Below, piece after piece: positions 9,429-18,649 of a DNA stretch of 64,000 nt; the first letter of the stretch is position 1; each line of letters starts with the position of its first letter. Both the position numbers and the translations under genes were made by a program. The stretch lies in assembly GCF_012033695.1 (NCBI RefSeq), contig NZ_JAAVJI010000018.1:1-64000 (forward strand), in the 5' to 3' direction. The notes under the pieces are model-generated. The model saw only the letters and a list, made by a program, of their open reading frames with translations. It did no database searches and was not told the origin of the DNA. This DNA comes from Pseudomonas quercus. Lineage in GTDB: Bacteria; Pseudomonadota; Gammaproteobacteria; Pseudomonadales; Pseudomonadaceae.

Positions 9429-10799
9429 ATGACAAACCATTGGCAACTGCTGGAACTGCCACCTGACGCCGACGAACGCAGTATCAAGCGCGCCTATGCC
9501 CGCTTGCTCAAGACGCACCGGCCTGACGAAAACGCCGACAACTTCCAGCGCCTGCGCGAAGCCTATGAAGCATCGCTGGCGGAAGCACGCTGGCGAGCTG
9601 AAGGCGAAGCGGAAGAACCCGTCAATAACATCACCCGTGATTGTTCATCGGTGCAGGCCTCGGCGGCTGAGTGGTCTCATGTTCAGCCTGCTGTTGTGCA
9701 AGCAAACACCTCGGTTGCTAGCCCGCCCACGCCCAGCCTAGATCAGATGCAGCAATGGCTGGCTGACGGCCAGGACCGACGGGTGCTTGAAGGATTACGC
9801 CACTGGCTGGCCAGCGACTGGCTGCTGCCCTTGGAGCGGCGGCAACAGTTCGACCGCTCAGTGTTCGATTGGCTGGAGGCTGCCGAAGGGTGGTCGCCGG
9901 CGTTCTTCGATGCTGTGTGCCAGATGATGCAGTGGGACGATACCCACGGCGATCTGCCGGTAGAGCCCTGGCGCTGGCGTGGGATGATCCGGCGGTGTGA
10001 AGTACAGGCCATGGCCGATAGCTTGCGCCTGGAGCTGGAAAGCTACAACGGTGACACGGCCGTGGGCCGAGCGGCGACCCTATTGCTAAAGCCCCTTACA
10101 GACTGTCAGCGCCGCCTGTTGGCCGACCGCTGTACTCCACAGGACTGGCAGCGCTTTACCGAACTGGCCAAGAGCATTGAATACTATCCCGAACTACCAG
10201 GCCTGTTAGGGTTAGAACCTCTCAAAACGTGGCGTAACTGGCTGCCAGCCGGCAATTACTGGGAGTTACGGGTGTTTCTATGGGCGGCCCTCACTAGTGT
10301 GCTGGTGCTGGGAAGCTTGATGCATGCGGGGCTGCGCACGGATCTTCTATCGGTAGCCATCCTGTCATCGATGACCTTCGGAGCAATTATCTTTGGCCAG
10401 AAAGCGTACAACGTCTGGGCCAGCGCGGCGATGGGGTCAGCCTCCATGGACATTACCGTCAGCCAGCGGTTGATACCGGCGCGCTGGTACCGGGGTGGGG
10501 CAGGCCTGCTGGTTTTCCGCCACGTGATACCGAGTGTAGTGCCGGCGTTGCTGTTGTACCTGATGTCAGGGTCATGGTTGGGTCTCAAAGTGATCAATGC
10601 GTTGGTAGCCTACCTAGGCACGCTGTACCTCACTGACATGGCCCTATGTGGCAAGGTGTCAGTGCTTGGTCGTGGCCGCCTTATCATCGAGAAACAGCTT
10701 CAGCGGTTGCCGTGGCACTGGCTTCGAAGAGACGCCCTGCTTGGCATAGCTGCCGTAGTAGGCGCTGCAGCGGCCATGTACCTAAGTGTGCGAGGCTAG
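9429..10799 (+). CDS. Membrane-anchored J-domain co-chaperone (DjlB/DjlC-like)
   Basis: A 456-residue protein. Residues 3-50 form a J-domain (WQLLELPPDADERSIKRAYA, then LLKTHRPDEN). The usual HPD loop is written H-R-P-D, as in the divergent J-proteins that serve HscC. Residues 100-265 are a soluble acidic region. The C-terminal half has about four or five membrane helices (near 281-299, 305-325, 363-385, 388-403 and 435-452). It should anchor HscC at the inner membrane. The start lies 3 nt after the hscC stop, with the ribosome binding site (GGAGGG) inside the hscC end, so translation is probably coupled. Confidence 0.85.
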   Translation: MTNHWQLLELPPDADERSIKRAYARLLKTHRPDENADNFQRLREAYEASLAEARWRAEGEAEEPVNNITRDCSSVQASAAEWSHVQPAVVQANTSVASPPTPSLDQMQQWLADGQDRRVLEGLRHWLASDWLLPLERRQQFDRSVFDWLEAAEGWSPAFFDAVCQMMQWDDTHGDLPVEPWRWRGMIRRCEVQAMADSLRLELESYNGDTAVGRAATLLLKPLTDCQRRLLADRCTPQDWQRFTELAKSIEYYPELPGLLGLEPLKTWRNWLPAGNYWELRVFLWAALTSVLVLGSLMHAGLRTDLLSVAILSSMTFGAIIFGQKAYNVWASAAMGSASMDITVSQRLIPARWYRGGAGLLVFRHVIPSVVPALLLYLMSGSWLGLKVINALVAYLGTLYLTDMALCGKVSVLGRGRLIIEKQLQRLPWHWLRRDALLGIAAVVGAAAAMYLSVRG

Positions 10800-10837
10800 C
10801 GGCTGACAGTGAAACCACTGAAACCGCGGGTGGCCGA

Positions 10838-11449
10838 TCACTGATCCCGCGCTTCACTTGGCGCGCCGCAGGGCCATAACCGACCTGTGTACGTCACGAT
10901 AGGCCCAAGCAGTGGCATGTTGATTTCTATATTGAAGCAAAAGGCGCCTGCGGCCTCCGCCTCGTAGCTTCTGCCCGAAGGCAGCAGCGCGCGGGGCATT
11001 GGAATGCCAGCCAGGTACCAGTGGGTTGGAACGAATAACAGCGTGTCGCCTTCGATCACCAAGGCCAGTGCAAAGGTCGCCAGGCCGAAGCGTTCCATCA
11101 GCCAAATGCGGCCCTGTTCCTGTTTGACCCATTGCACCGTGGCCAGGGTGTTTTCGCCGAAACACCGTACCCACCGCTCGATACCCGGTTCTGGCGAACA
11201 GGTAAGGGTGACTGGAATGTCACTGCCGGCCTTGGGAAACCTGAACAGGTTAGCGGCCAGCCGTGCGACCAGGCCCGGACCACGGGACACGTTAGCGGTG
11301 CCCTCCCATTGCTGGGCTTTCTCCCCTTGATGCATAGCCTTCAGGCAGGGCGACAGGGTATCGAACGCCGGCCCGAGTACCTGCCGGTACAACGCAGTGG
11401 CTGAGCCGTTTGAAGACATGTGCATACCGTGTGTGGTGCGTTTAGCCAT
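10838..11449 (-). CDS. DUF4166 domain-containing protein
   Basis: A 203-residue soluble protein resembling DUF4166, which in many bacteria is fused behind a saccharopine-dehydrogenase-like domain but here stands alone. Family-like pieces are ALYRQVLGPAFDTLSPCLKAMH near the N-terminus, a central FRFPKAGSDIPVTLTCSPEPG, and the C-terminal MPRALLPSGRSYEAEA. The start at 11449 is chosen because AAAGGA lies 7 nt upstream; a GTG at 11482 also exists. The function is unknown. It is convergent with the J-protein gene. Confidence 0.75.
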   Translation of the reverse strand: MAKRTTHGMHMSSNGSATALYRQVLGPAFDTLSPCLKAMHQGEKAQQWEGTANVSRGPGLVARLAANLFRFPKAGSDIPVTLTCSPEPGIERWVRCFGENTLATVQWVKQEQGRIWLMERFGLATFALALVIEGDTLLFVPTHWYLAGIPMPRALLPSGRSYEAEAAGAFCFNIEINMPLLGPIVTYTGRLWPCGAPSEARDQ

Positions 11450-11579
11450 TGGCCAGTTCCTTTGCTCAGTATTCCTGCGCACGTGCCCGTGAAGTTAAAC
11501 CCATACACCCCTCAAGATTGCTGTGCCAGGCCGATACCACCACAAACAGGCCCTTTTTCTCGCACAGGAACGTCGAGAC

Positions 11580-13205
11580 ATGATTATCCGTCGTCTTAAG
11601 CTCGCCCCTCGGGCTTTCGTTTTCTTCTCGGCCATCGTAGCGATCGTGCTGGCCTTGGGCACGCTTTCCATTTTCGAAATGAAAAAGCTCTATGACGCGG
11701 AACAGGATGTGGAAACCAATTGGACCCTGGGCATCCGCTATGCCGGCCAGATGCACAGCGGGCTGCTAAGGTTGCGGCTGGAAAGCCTGCGCGGCGCAAC
11801 CACGTCGGATGAGGGGCTGCGTCAGCAGACGATCGCTGCCTTTGCAGGGTATCGCGCGGCTTTTATGAGTGCCATCAAGCAATATGAAACCACGGTGTCT
11901 GGCGATGACGACCAGGCCCTGTATAACGCTATACGCACCAGCGCTACAGGTTACGACCAACTGCTGAACCAGCTTGAGCCGCTGCTGCGCAATGGCGATG
12001 GTGCCGCAGCGGTCGCACTGATCAACGGTACCATCCGCCCCCTGACTAACACACTGGAAGGCCAGATCGACAGCCTGGTGGCTTTGAATGACAAAGGTGC
12101 CGCCGCTGCAGGCAAGGCCGCGGGTGCCGTGTATGCCTCCAGCCGCGCCTGGGTGGTAGGGTTGATTGCCGCAGCGGTGCTGGCGACCATTGCGCTGGCG
12201 CTGTTGCTGATCCGTAGCATCACTCAACCCATCGGAGAGGCTGTTGCCATCGCTCAACGCATTGCCCGCAAGGACCTCACCGAACAGATCAATGCGGTGG
12301 GGCAGGACGAAGCGGCCAGCATGCTAGCCGCACTGGCCCAGATGCAGGGCAACTTGCGCCAGACCATCACTCACATTTCGGACAGTTCGGCCCAGTTGGC
12401 CGCTGCTGCGGAAGAAATGACAGCGGTCACCGAAGATGCCAGCCGCGGCCTGCTGCGGCAGAACGATGAAGTCGACCAGGCCGCCAGCGCTGTTACCCAG
12501 ATGAGCTCGGCGGTCGATGAGGTCGCGCGAAATGCTGCAGAGGCCGCGAGTGCCTCGGCCCATACCCAGTCACTGACCAATGAAGGCCTGGGCAAGGTGG
12601 CGCAGACCCTTACCGCCATTCAAGCGCTAGCCACTAACGTTGGGAGCACCAGCACCCAGGTTCAGATGCTGTCCACACGTGCCAAAGAGATCAACACCGT
12701 AGTGGAGGTGATCCGCTCCATTGCTGAACAGACCAATTTGCTGGCTTTGAACGCGGCCATTGAGGCAGCGCGCGCCGGTGAACAGGGTAGGGGGTTTGCC
12801 GTGGTAGCGGATGAGGTGCGTGCGCTGGCTCACCGTACACAGCAGTCTACGCGTGAGATCGAGCAAATGATTGGTTCCATTCAGGCCGACTCCGTACAAG
12901 CGGTTCAAGCCATGGAACACAGTCAAGCGATGGCTACCAGCTCCTCTACTGTGGCTCAGCAGGCCAGCACTGCCTTGGCCCAGATATCGGATTCCATCAA
13001 CCTTATCAACGAACGTAACGTGCTCATTGCTACGGCGGCCGAAGAACAGGCCCAGGTGGCCCGTGAGATTGACCAGAACATCATCAGCATTCGCGATTTG
13101 TCTACGCAGAGCGCCGCGGGCGCTAGCCAGACAGCCGTCGCCAGCGGTGAGGTATCTAACCTGGCTACCGGCCTGACCCGCGTGGTGGGTGAGTTCAACC
13201 TCTAG
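11580..13205 (+). CDS. Methyl-accepting chemotaxis protein (transmembrane)
   Basis: A 541-residue chemoreceptor. It has TM1 (about 10-32), a periplasmic helical ligand-binding region of about 155 residues (4HB-like), TM2 (about 187-208), a HAMP domain beginning at RSITQPIGEAVAI, and a signalling domain whose tip is the invariant EAARAGEQGRGFAVVADEVR. The start at 11580 is chosen because it has AGGA upstream and leads straight into the usual MIIRRLKLAPRA opening; the longer frame has no signal. It feeds the CheA/CheW array. The ligand is unknown. Its last 11 nt overlap the convergent gene at 13195-13578. Confidence 0.92.
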   Translation: MIIRRLKLAPRAFVFFSAIVAIVLALGTLSIFEMKKLYDAEQDVETNWTLGIRYAGQMHSGLLRLRLESLRGATTSDEGLRQQTIAAFAGYRAAFMSAIKQYETTVSGDDDQALYNAIRTSATGYDQLLNQLEPLLRNGDGAAAVALINGTIRPLTNTLEGQIDSLVALNDKGAAAAGKAAGAVYASSRAWVVGLIAAAVLATIALALLLIRSITQPIGEAVAIAQRIARKDLTEQINAVGQDEAASMLAALAQMQGNLRQTITHISDSSAQLAAAAEEMTAVTEDASRGLLRQNDEVDQAASAVTQMSSAVDEVARNAAEAASASAHTQSLTNEGLGKVAQTLTAIQALATNVGSTSTQVQMLSTRAKEINTVVEVIRSIAEQTNLLALNAAIEAARAGEQGRGFAVVADEVRALAHRTQQSTREIEQMIGSIQADSVQAVQAMEHSQAMATSSSTVAQQASTALAQISDSINLINERNVLIATAAEEQAQVAREIDQNIISIRDLSTQSAAGASQTAVASGEVSNLATGLTRVVGEFNL

Positions 13206-13578
13206 ACGGTGGACCACCCTGTTGGAGGCCCAGCTTCAGCGCTTCTGAGACGTACTGCTGGAGCTCGGCCGGGTGGCGAATCGCTTTTTCCAAGCCATTG
13301 ATCCCAGCAATGACCTGGCGCCCAGACCGGGCGGCTATCCATGCGGTCAAGGTGTCGCCTACCAGAGGGTGTGCAAACTGCACCAGTGGAATACAGAGGC
13401 GAGCCGCGGCACCTTCGTGCCTGTTGCCCTCAGCGGCTGATGAAGGCGCTGAATAGGTAAGGCCTGCTTTGTCCAATGTGTCGGTGATGTGCCGTAGCTC
13501 CGTGCGCGTGCTTTCAGTGGGCGTAGGCTCGTCAGGGCCCGGCATCAAGAGGAGAGTCACCTGGGTTTGATCGGACAT
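13195..13578 (-). CDS. Hypothetical protein, possible EACC1-like fold
   Basis: A 127-residue soluble protein starting at ATG 13578 with GGGAG 7 nt upstream; the upstream open frame is spurious. The layout is a beta strand (QVTLLLMP), a linker, a helix (ELRHITDTLDKAGL), then a long hydrophobic helix (AARLCIPLVQFAHPLVGDTL), a beta strand (RQVIAGING) and a C-terminal helix. This resembles the small effector-associated constant component 1 (EACC1) proteins, but no conflict-system effector adjoins, so the resemblance may be accidental. Its stop codon overlaps the 3' end of the chemoreceptor gene by 11 nt. Confidence 0.6.
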   Translation of the reverse strand: MSDQTQVTLLLMPGPDEPTPTESTRTELRHITDTLDKAGLTYSAPSSAAEGNRHEGAAARLCIPLVQFAHPLVGDTLTAWIAARSGRQVIAGINGLEKAIRHPAELQQYVSEALKLGLQQGGPPSRG

Positions 13579-13759
13579 CGGGATGCTCCCTATAGGGCAT
13601 GGTAGGGTCTGGCTAGGGTAACAGACGCCGGCATACGAAAAGCTGAACTGCCGTCGGGATGGTGTACCTAACGTGTGTATACCAATAAGCGTTTCGCTAA
13701 CAGCCTGCCCGTCAGCTTGAAGCGAGCGCTGCTCCCTACGATGAAAAAGGAACGTCGCC

Positions 13760-13915
13760 ATGACAGACCCACGTAACGTTGCACACGATAAGAAAGTACA
13801 GCAGGAAAAGAAGAATCACGGTGAGGAAATTGCGCCAGGTGCAGAGCATGCGCCACAGCCTGGGCACAAGCCTGCCCTGAAGCATGATGAAGACAAGCAA
13901 GGCGACGACGAGTAA
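13760..13915 (+). CDS. Small hydrophilic protein (51 aa)
   Basis: An ATG with AAAGGA 8 nt upstream opens a 51-codon frame ending in TAA. The product begins MTDPRNVAHDKKVQQEKKNH and ends HKPALKHDEDKQGDDE. It is strongly charged, rich in Lys, His, Glu and Asp, with no hydrophobic segment, and probably disordered. Composition and size resemble small stress-associated hydrophilic proteins common in Pseudomonas. The function is unknown. A GC-rich hairpin follows at 13940-13960. Confidence 0.65.
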   Translation: MTDPRNVAHDKKVQQEKKNHGEEIAPGAEHAPQPGHKPALKHDEDKQGDDE

Positions 13916-13939
13916 GCGAAGGGGCAAGCGCCTGTCACG

Positions 13940-13960
13940 GGTGGGGCTCAGCGCCCCGCC
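13940..13960. terminator. GC-rich hairpin between convergent genes
   Basis: Arms GGTGGGGC and GCCCCGCC with one mismatch flank the loop TCAGC. It lies between the 51-aa gene and the convergent response-regulator gene. A weak T-rich stretch follows at some distance (CTATTTATCC), so it is only a tentative terminator. Confidence 0.4.
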
Positions 13961-13995
13961 TAGCTGACGTGCCTATTTATCCAAGTTAGCGGGTA

Positions 13996-14373
13996 TCAGG
14001 CGGGCTGCTTATGCAGCAAGTGGTTTACCTTGGCCTCGAACACATCCAGTAGCCAGGGTTTGGGGAGCACATGCGCGCCTGGGGGCAGGCTGTGCTGGCT
14101 GGTACCTAGGTAGCCGCTGCATACCAGCACAGGCACTTCAGGCGCATTGCTGAAGGCGTCCCAAGCCAAGTCGTGACCTGTGGATTGGCCTGGCGTTGTG
14201 AGGTCGGTCAGTACCAAGTCCCAGTGCCTTCCAGGCTCTGCAAACAGGACGCGGCCTTCGTCAGCTGTGGAGGCCGAAACAGGGTGCAGGCCGATGTCCG
14301 TCAGTACGTCACAGATAAGATCGCGCAAGACAGGATCGTCCTCTACAACCAGCACGTGATTTAAATGTGTCAT
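13996..14373 (-). CDS. Single-domain response regulator (CheY-like receiver)
   Basis: A 125-residue stand-alone receiver. It has the acidic pair in VLVVEDDPVLRDL, the phospho-accepting Asp in LVLTDLTTPG (about residue 56), the Ser/Thr switch position in VLVCSGY and the conserved Lys in LPKPW. There is no output domain, so it acts by protein contact or as a phosphate sink. The partner kinase is not in this window. The position next to a BdlA-like transducer hints at chemosensory signalling, but this is inference. Confidence 0.88.
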   Translation of the reverse strand: MTHLNHVLVVEDDPVLRDLICDVLTDIGLHPVSASTADEGRVLFAEPGRHWDLVLTDLTTPGQSTGHDLAWDAFSNAPEVPVLVCSGYLGTSQHSLPPGAHVLPKPWLLDVFEAKVNHLLHKQPA

Positions 14374-14609
14374 AAGCGTCAGGTAATGTTCAGGGCGTGG
14401 TACAGCTATGGAGTCTCGTTTGGCTTAAAAGGTCGCCAAGATCTGCCAAACGGGCGCTTTGTAGAGGAAATAGCTGATTACTTGTACGTCTGAATTCTTC
14501 CTGTACAGCTTTGGCAGGGCGAGTTGACCGTGGTTTGAGGCAGGGCACTAGCGCTCAGCGAGCGTGTACCCCATCGGTGACGGTCCTCAAGCGCTGGGCT
14601 TGTACGGCC

Positions 14610-15926
14610 TTAGTCGGCGGCCTGGCTGGAAAACTGCTCCACAGCTGCCACTACACTGTTGGCACCTTGCTGGATCTCCTTGATCACCTCATCGGCATCA
14701 CTGGCCAGCGCCAGCGCGGCCTCGGCCTGCTGCTTGCTGTGCCCGATCATGCTGACTGCGTTGGAGGCCAGGGCCTGGTTTTTCTTGACCACATCCACGA
14801 TCTCGCCGGTGGCCTGGGTCGTTCGGGAGGCCAACTGCCGTACTTCGTCTGCTACTACGGCGAACCCGCGGCCTTGTTCCCCGGCGCGCGCCGCCTCGAT
14901 AGCCGCGTTCAGCGCCAGAAGGTTGGTCTGGTCGGCGATGCTGCCAATGGTCTTGACGATGGTACCGATCACTTGGCCTTGGGCGTCCAGGGCTTTGATG
15001 CCTTGGGTAGCATCTTCCATCAGCGTAGACAGCTGGTTGAGCACAGTGACCGTGCTCTGGATGACCTCACGCCCTTGGCGGGCGCTGGTGTCGGTGCGCA
15101 GCGAGGTGCCGTGGGCCATGTCTGCCGCTTCCGAAACAGCACGCTCCCGGTTCACCTGGTCCGTAATCACAGTGGCGAACTTGACGATTTTATATAAGGT
15201 GCCATTGGCATCCAGGATCGGGTTGTAAGACGCCTCCAGCCAGATCTCCCGGCCACTTTTGTCTACCCGGCAGAACCGGCCTGCGACATAGATACCGCGC
15301 CGCAACGTGTCCCAGAACTGCTCGTACTTGGCCGACTGGGCTTCCTGCGGCAAGCAGAACATGCGGTGGTGCTTGCCCTGAATCTGCGGCAGCGTGTAGC
15401 CCACCCCGTCCAGGAAGTTCTGGTTGGCCGTGAGCACGATACCGTCCAGGGTAAATTCAATCACTGCGGTAGAACGCATCAAGGCGCCCACCAAGGCTTC
15501 GTTTTCCCTGGAGGCTTCGATGGTGCGTGTCAACACGCTGGAGTACAACATGACCCGTTCGGCACGCCCGTCCTTGCGCGAAAACGGTATCACCAGGGTC
15601 CTCAACCAAACGTGGCCACCTTCACGGCGGCATAGCCGCAGGGTGCCGCTGAAATGCTTGCCCTCGGCAATGGCATCCAGTGCCCGCCGCTGGTGAACGT
15701 CATTGGCCAGCTCGGGGGGTGTAAGTTCGCGTAGGGGCCGCCCGCTCAATGCCGCCTTGGTATAGCCCAACTCCTGCTCGAACAGAGTGTTGGCGTCCAG
15801 AACGGCGCCGTTCTCGTCCAAGGTCACAGCAACTGTTTCACGGTCCAGGGTTTCCTTTACGTGCTCCAGTGCTGCAAGCCGTTGTTCCAGGCTGTTGATC
15901 TTGTCTTTAAGGTGAGCATTGAACAT
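14610..15926 (-). CDS. Soluble double-PAS chemotaxis transducer, BdlA-like
   Basis: A 438-residue cytoplasmic protein without transmembrane segments. After a short coiled coil (residues 1-28) come PAS1 (about 30-135) and PAS2 (about 150-260, with GKHHRMFCLP and the PAC strand WLEASYNPILDANG). A compact MCP signalling domain follows (about 280-438), with tip NLLALNAAIEAARAGEQGRG then FAVVADEVRQLASRTTQAT. This is the layout of BdlA, the P. aeruginosa biofilm-dispersion factor that links redox and nutrient cues to c-di-GMP levels. A close paralogue starts at 62871. The ribosome binding site is weak. Confidence 0.85.
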   Translation of the reverse strand: MFNAHLKDKINSLEQRLAALEHVKETLDRETVAVTLDENGAVLDANTLFEQELGYTKAALSGRPLRELTPPELANDVHQRRALDAIAEGKHFSGTLRLCRREGGHVWLRTLVIPFSRKDGRAERVMLYSSVLTRTIEASRENEALVGALMRSTAVIEFTLDGIVLTANQNFLDGVGYTLPQIQGKHHRMFCLPQEAQSAKYEQFWDTLRRGIYVAGRFCRVDKSGREIWLEASYNPILDANGTLYKIVKFATVITDQVNRERAVSEAADMAHGTSLRTDTSARQGREVIQSTVTVLNQLSTLMEDATQGIKALDAQGQVIGTIVKTIGSIADQTNLLALNAAIEAARAGEQGRGFAVVADEVRQLASRTTQATGEIVDVVKKNQALASNAVSMIGHSKQQAEAALALASDADEVIKEIQQGANSVVAAVEQFSSQAAD

Positions 15927-16015
15927 GACGGCGGCTCAAGGGAGGGTGATGTCTAGCTATCGGCCCGGCTTCGTTTACCTTGAGCGCAATCTACCTATTC
16001 AGCCAAATAATGTAC

Positions 16016-18574
16016 TCATGCCGCAGTACCCTCTGCTGTGCTCTGCCCAATCAGCTCCACCGCCTGTTCATGGTGCACCGGTGCGAAGTAGAAACTGTTT
16101 GGCGTAAGCCCGGCGACCTGGTCGCCCACCAAGGTGACCTGGAACGAGCGGCCTTGGTCATCCGCCGTAAAGTTGCGCACATAGGTGCGGTCCACTGCGG
16201 CGTTGTAGCTGACGTTAAGCGTGGTGCCGGTGCCGTCGCCCAGGCTGGTAAAGCCCAGGTCTCGTACGTAGAGCGCGTCCATGCTCTGGCTGTAGTCGGT
16301 GATCAGGTCCGAATGGCTTTGGGTGGCGGTGCGGTAGCTGTCTTCCAGGCGGTTGAATATGAACAGGTCGCCACCGCTACCACCTGTCAGCCGGTCGGCC
16401 CCGGCACCCCCTGTCAGCTGATCCATGTTGGCACCACCGTCGATACGGTCATTACCAGCACCGCCATTGATCACGTCCCGGTTGTTGCCGCCTACCAGTA
16501 CATCGTTACTGTCAGTACCGGTGAGGGTGTCACGGTAAGGGGGCAGGCTGTCCACCACCTTGGCGCCGGGAACCAGGGCGAAGTCGATGCCGGTCAGTTG
16601 CAGGCCATTCACTTGGTTGCCGTTCACCGCCACTTCAAAGTGGCCCCCCTGGCTGTTCTGTTCCTTGGAGTAGAGTCGAGTCAGGTCGTGAGCGCTGTCG
16701 TAGGCCAACGTAAGCGTCGTGCCGGTGCCGTCCCCCAGGCCGGTAAATCCTAGCCGGCTGACGTCAATGCGGTCGGAGGCGTTGAGGTCGAAGTCAGTGA
16801 TAAAGTCCCGGCCTTGGGTACCGCCAGATCCGGTCACGGTACTGTCCGCCAGCGCACTGAACAGGAACGTATCGGCCCCTGAGCCACCGCTCAAGCGATC
16901 ACCACCAGCACCACCATCCAAGCGGTCATCGCTGCCCAGGCCGGAGAGGGTGTCACGCCCAGCACCGCCCACCAGGGTCTCTTCACCGTGAGTAGTGCCC
17001 TTGAGCGTGTCGGCGCCGTCTGTGCCCGTGATCAAGGTCTGGAAGTTGGCCGCTGTAAGCTGCCCACGGTAATCGCCTTCCAGGCCCACTTCGAAGCGAT
17101 GGCCTTGGGCATCGGCGTCATAGTTCTTCAGGTAGGTGATGTTCTTGGCCGCGTTGTACACCACGGCCAGGGTGCCGTTGTGACCGTCGCCTAAACCCGT
17201 GAGGCCCAGCCCGGCTACGTCGAACTTATCCGTGGTCACGTTGAACTGGGAAATTCGGTCGGCATGGCTGCTGGAGGCGTCGCGATAGCTGTCGTCTACC
17301 GTGTCGTAGCGGAAGGTGGTTGTGGTGGTGTAACGCACGCTTGGCAAGGTACCTGACAATAGGTCGATGCCGGCACCCCCTACCAGTACACCATGGCCCA
17401 CACCCGAAAGCAGGCGGTCATTGCCGTCTCCACCATAGATCACCCGGTTGTTGTAGTTGAAACCATTGTAATAGTCGATGTAGTCATCTCCGGCGGTGCC
17501 ACTGGTGTAGATGGTCCGCTCGTTCGCCAATAGTCGACTGTCTTCCCCTGTCAATTGAGGGGCGGTGAGGCTCGCGCCAATGTAATTGTCTTCTATACGC
17601 GTAGCGTTGCTGCTGCCGGTTTCCTGTACCACAGGCCCCAGTACGGATTTTTCGCCGGAACGCTCGTCCAGGAATTGGTTACCGCGCACAAGCGTGCCCG
17701 TACTGTCTTCCAAACCTATGGCCTGCAACTGGTCCTGGTTGCCGCCGTAGTTCAGGAACGTATTGTCGATGACCTGCGTGCCTTGGGCATCTACGGCTTG
17801 CAACGCCGCCCCGCGCGCGCTGGTGTGCAGGTCAACCTGCTCAACTACGGCACCCACCGTACCTTGCAGGTGGACCCCATCAAGGCCGTTGGACGATACC
17901 TGGCCACCAATCAGTGAACCTGCCGCGCCGGTGGCATCGCCTTCGAAGGCTACGCCATGGCCTTTGTTAGCTGTGATGTAGGTGTCCTGTACGTTGAGCG
18001 GCCCGATGACCGTCACCCCGTTCCCACCATTGTCCCTGCTTGTGATGTCAGTGACTTGGCTGTTTACCAATCCAGAAGCAATGATGCCATCGAGTTTATT
18101 GTCGGAGATGTACCCGCCGTTGACCGTCACTTGGCTGCCGTTGCCCCGCAGGTCCAGCCCATAGCCGGACATCTGTGCAGCTTGCACCTGCTCCAGGCTT
18201 ACGTCAGTACTATCGCCCAGCACAAAGCCGCTGACTTCACCCGTGTTATGGGCGCGGTTGCCATCCAGTCGCAGGAAGGCCACACCGGTATGGTCGCCAA
18301 CACTGCGTACCAAGGCGTCGGTGGTGCTGGCACCGCTGGCCAGTTTCAGGGTGGACGGGTTGGCATAGCCACGCGCCCCTTCCAGGGTGACGTTGTCCTT
18401 GAGCAATAGGGCAGCGCCACCTTCGACAGCACTCACCAGGTACTTGCCGCCTGTAAGGTAGACCGTTCCGCCACCGGACGCAGAAGCAGCGTCGATCGCC
18501 GCCTGAAGGGCCTGGGTGTCGTTGGTGCGTCCATCACCACGTGCGCCAAAATCACTTGCATTGAAATCGGTCAT
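16016..18574 (-). CDS. AlgE-like RTX beta-helix protein, catalytic site degenerate
   Basis: An 852-residue protein with AGGAA 6 nt before the ATG and no N-terminal signal, as for type I secreted proteins. Residues 1-350 form the pectate-lyase-3/AlgE A-module (NASDFGARGDGRTND; parallel beta-helix repeats). About 355-515, 515-670 and 680-830 are three R-modules with Ca-binding nonapeptides (GGAGNDRIDGGAN-like). Compared with AlgE4, Tyr149 and Asp152 are kept (Y138, D141 in YGLDLRG), but His154 has become Arg143 and Asp178 appears as Ser167. C5-epimerase activity is therefore doubtful; alginate binding or another polysaccharide activity is possible. A complete PsmE-type epimerase is encoded 1.4 kb upstream on the same strand. 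Confidence 0.82.
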   Translation of the reverse strand: MTDFNASDFGARGDGRTNDTQALQAAIDAASASGGGTVYLTGGKYLVSAVEGGAALLLKDNVTLEGARGYANPSTLKLASGASTTDALVRSVGDHTGVAFLRLDGNRAHNTGEVSGFVLGDSTDVSLEQVQAAQMSGYGLDLRGNGSQVTVNGGYISDNKLDGIIASGLVNSQVTDITSRDNGGNGVTVIGPLNVQDTYITANKGHGVAFEGDATGAAGSLIGGQVSSNGLDGVHLQGTVGAVVEQVDLHTSARGAALQAVDAQGTQVIDNTFLNYGGNQDQLQAIGLEDSTGTLVRGNQFLDERSGEKSVLGPVVQETGSSNATRIEDNYIGASLTAPQLTGEDSRLLANERTIYTSGTAGDDYIDYYNGFNYNNRVIYGGDGNDRLLSGVGHGVLVGGAGIDLLSGTLPSVRYTTTTTFRYDTVDDSYRDASSSHADRISQFNVTTDKFDVAGLGLTGLGDGHNGTLAVVYNAAKNITYLKNYDADAQGHRFEVGLEGDYRGQLTAANFQTLITGTDGADTLKGTTHGEETLVGGAGRDTLSGLGSDDRLDGGAGGDRLSGGSGADTFLFSALADSTVTGSGGTQGRDFITDFDLNASDRIDVSRLGFTGLGDGTGTTLTLAYDSAHDLTRLYSKEQNSQGGHFEVAVNGNQVNGLQLTGIDFALVPGAKVVDSLPPYRDTLTGTDSNDVLVGGNNRDVINGGAGNDRIDGGANMDQLTGGAGADRLTGGSGGDLFIFNRLEDSYRTATQSHSDLITDYSQSMDALYVRDLGFTSLGDGTGTTLNVSYNAAVDRTYVRNFTADDQGRSFQVTLVGDQVAGLTPNSFYFAPVHHEQAVELIGQSTAEGTAA

Positions 18575-18649
18575 CGGTTGTTCCTGGTAGGTGTTAGCAA
18601 AAGTGCTCAGGTTTAGAACGCGTCATTTGCCAGCAGGCGCCTTAACGAT

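Noticed and set aside
14374..14609. Small RNA or gene in the gap between the response regulator and the BdlA-like gene
   Set aside because: No open frame with a start signal, no clear promoter and terminator pair; nothing supportable seen.
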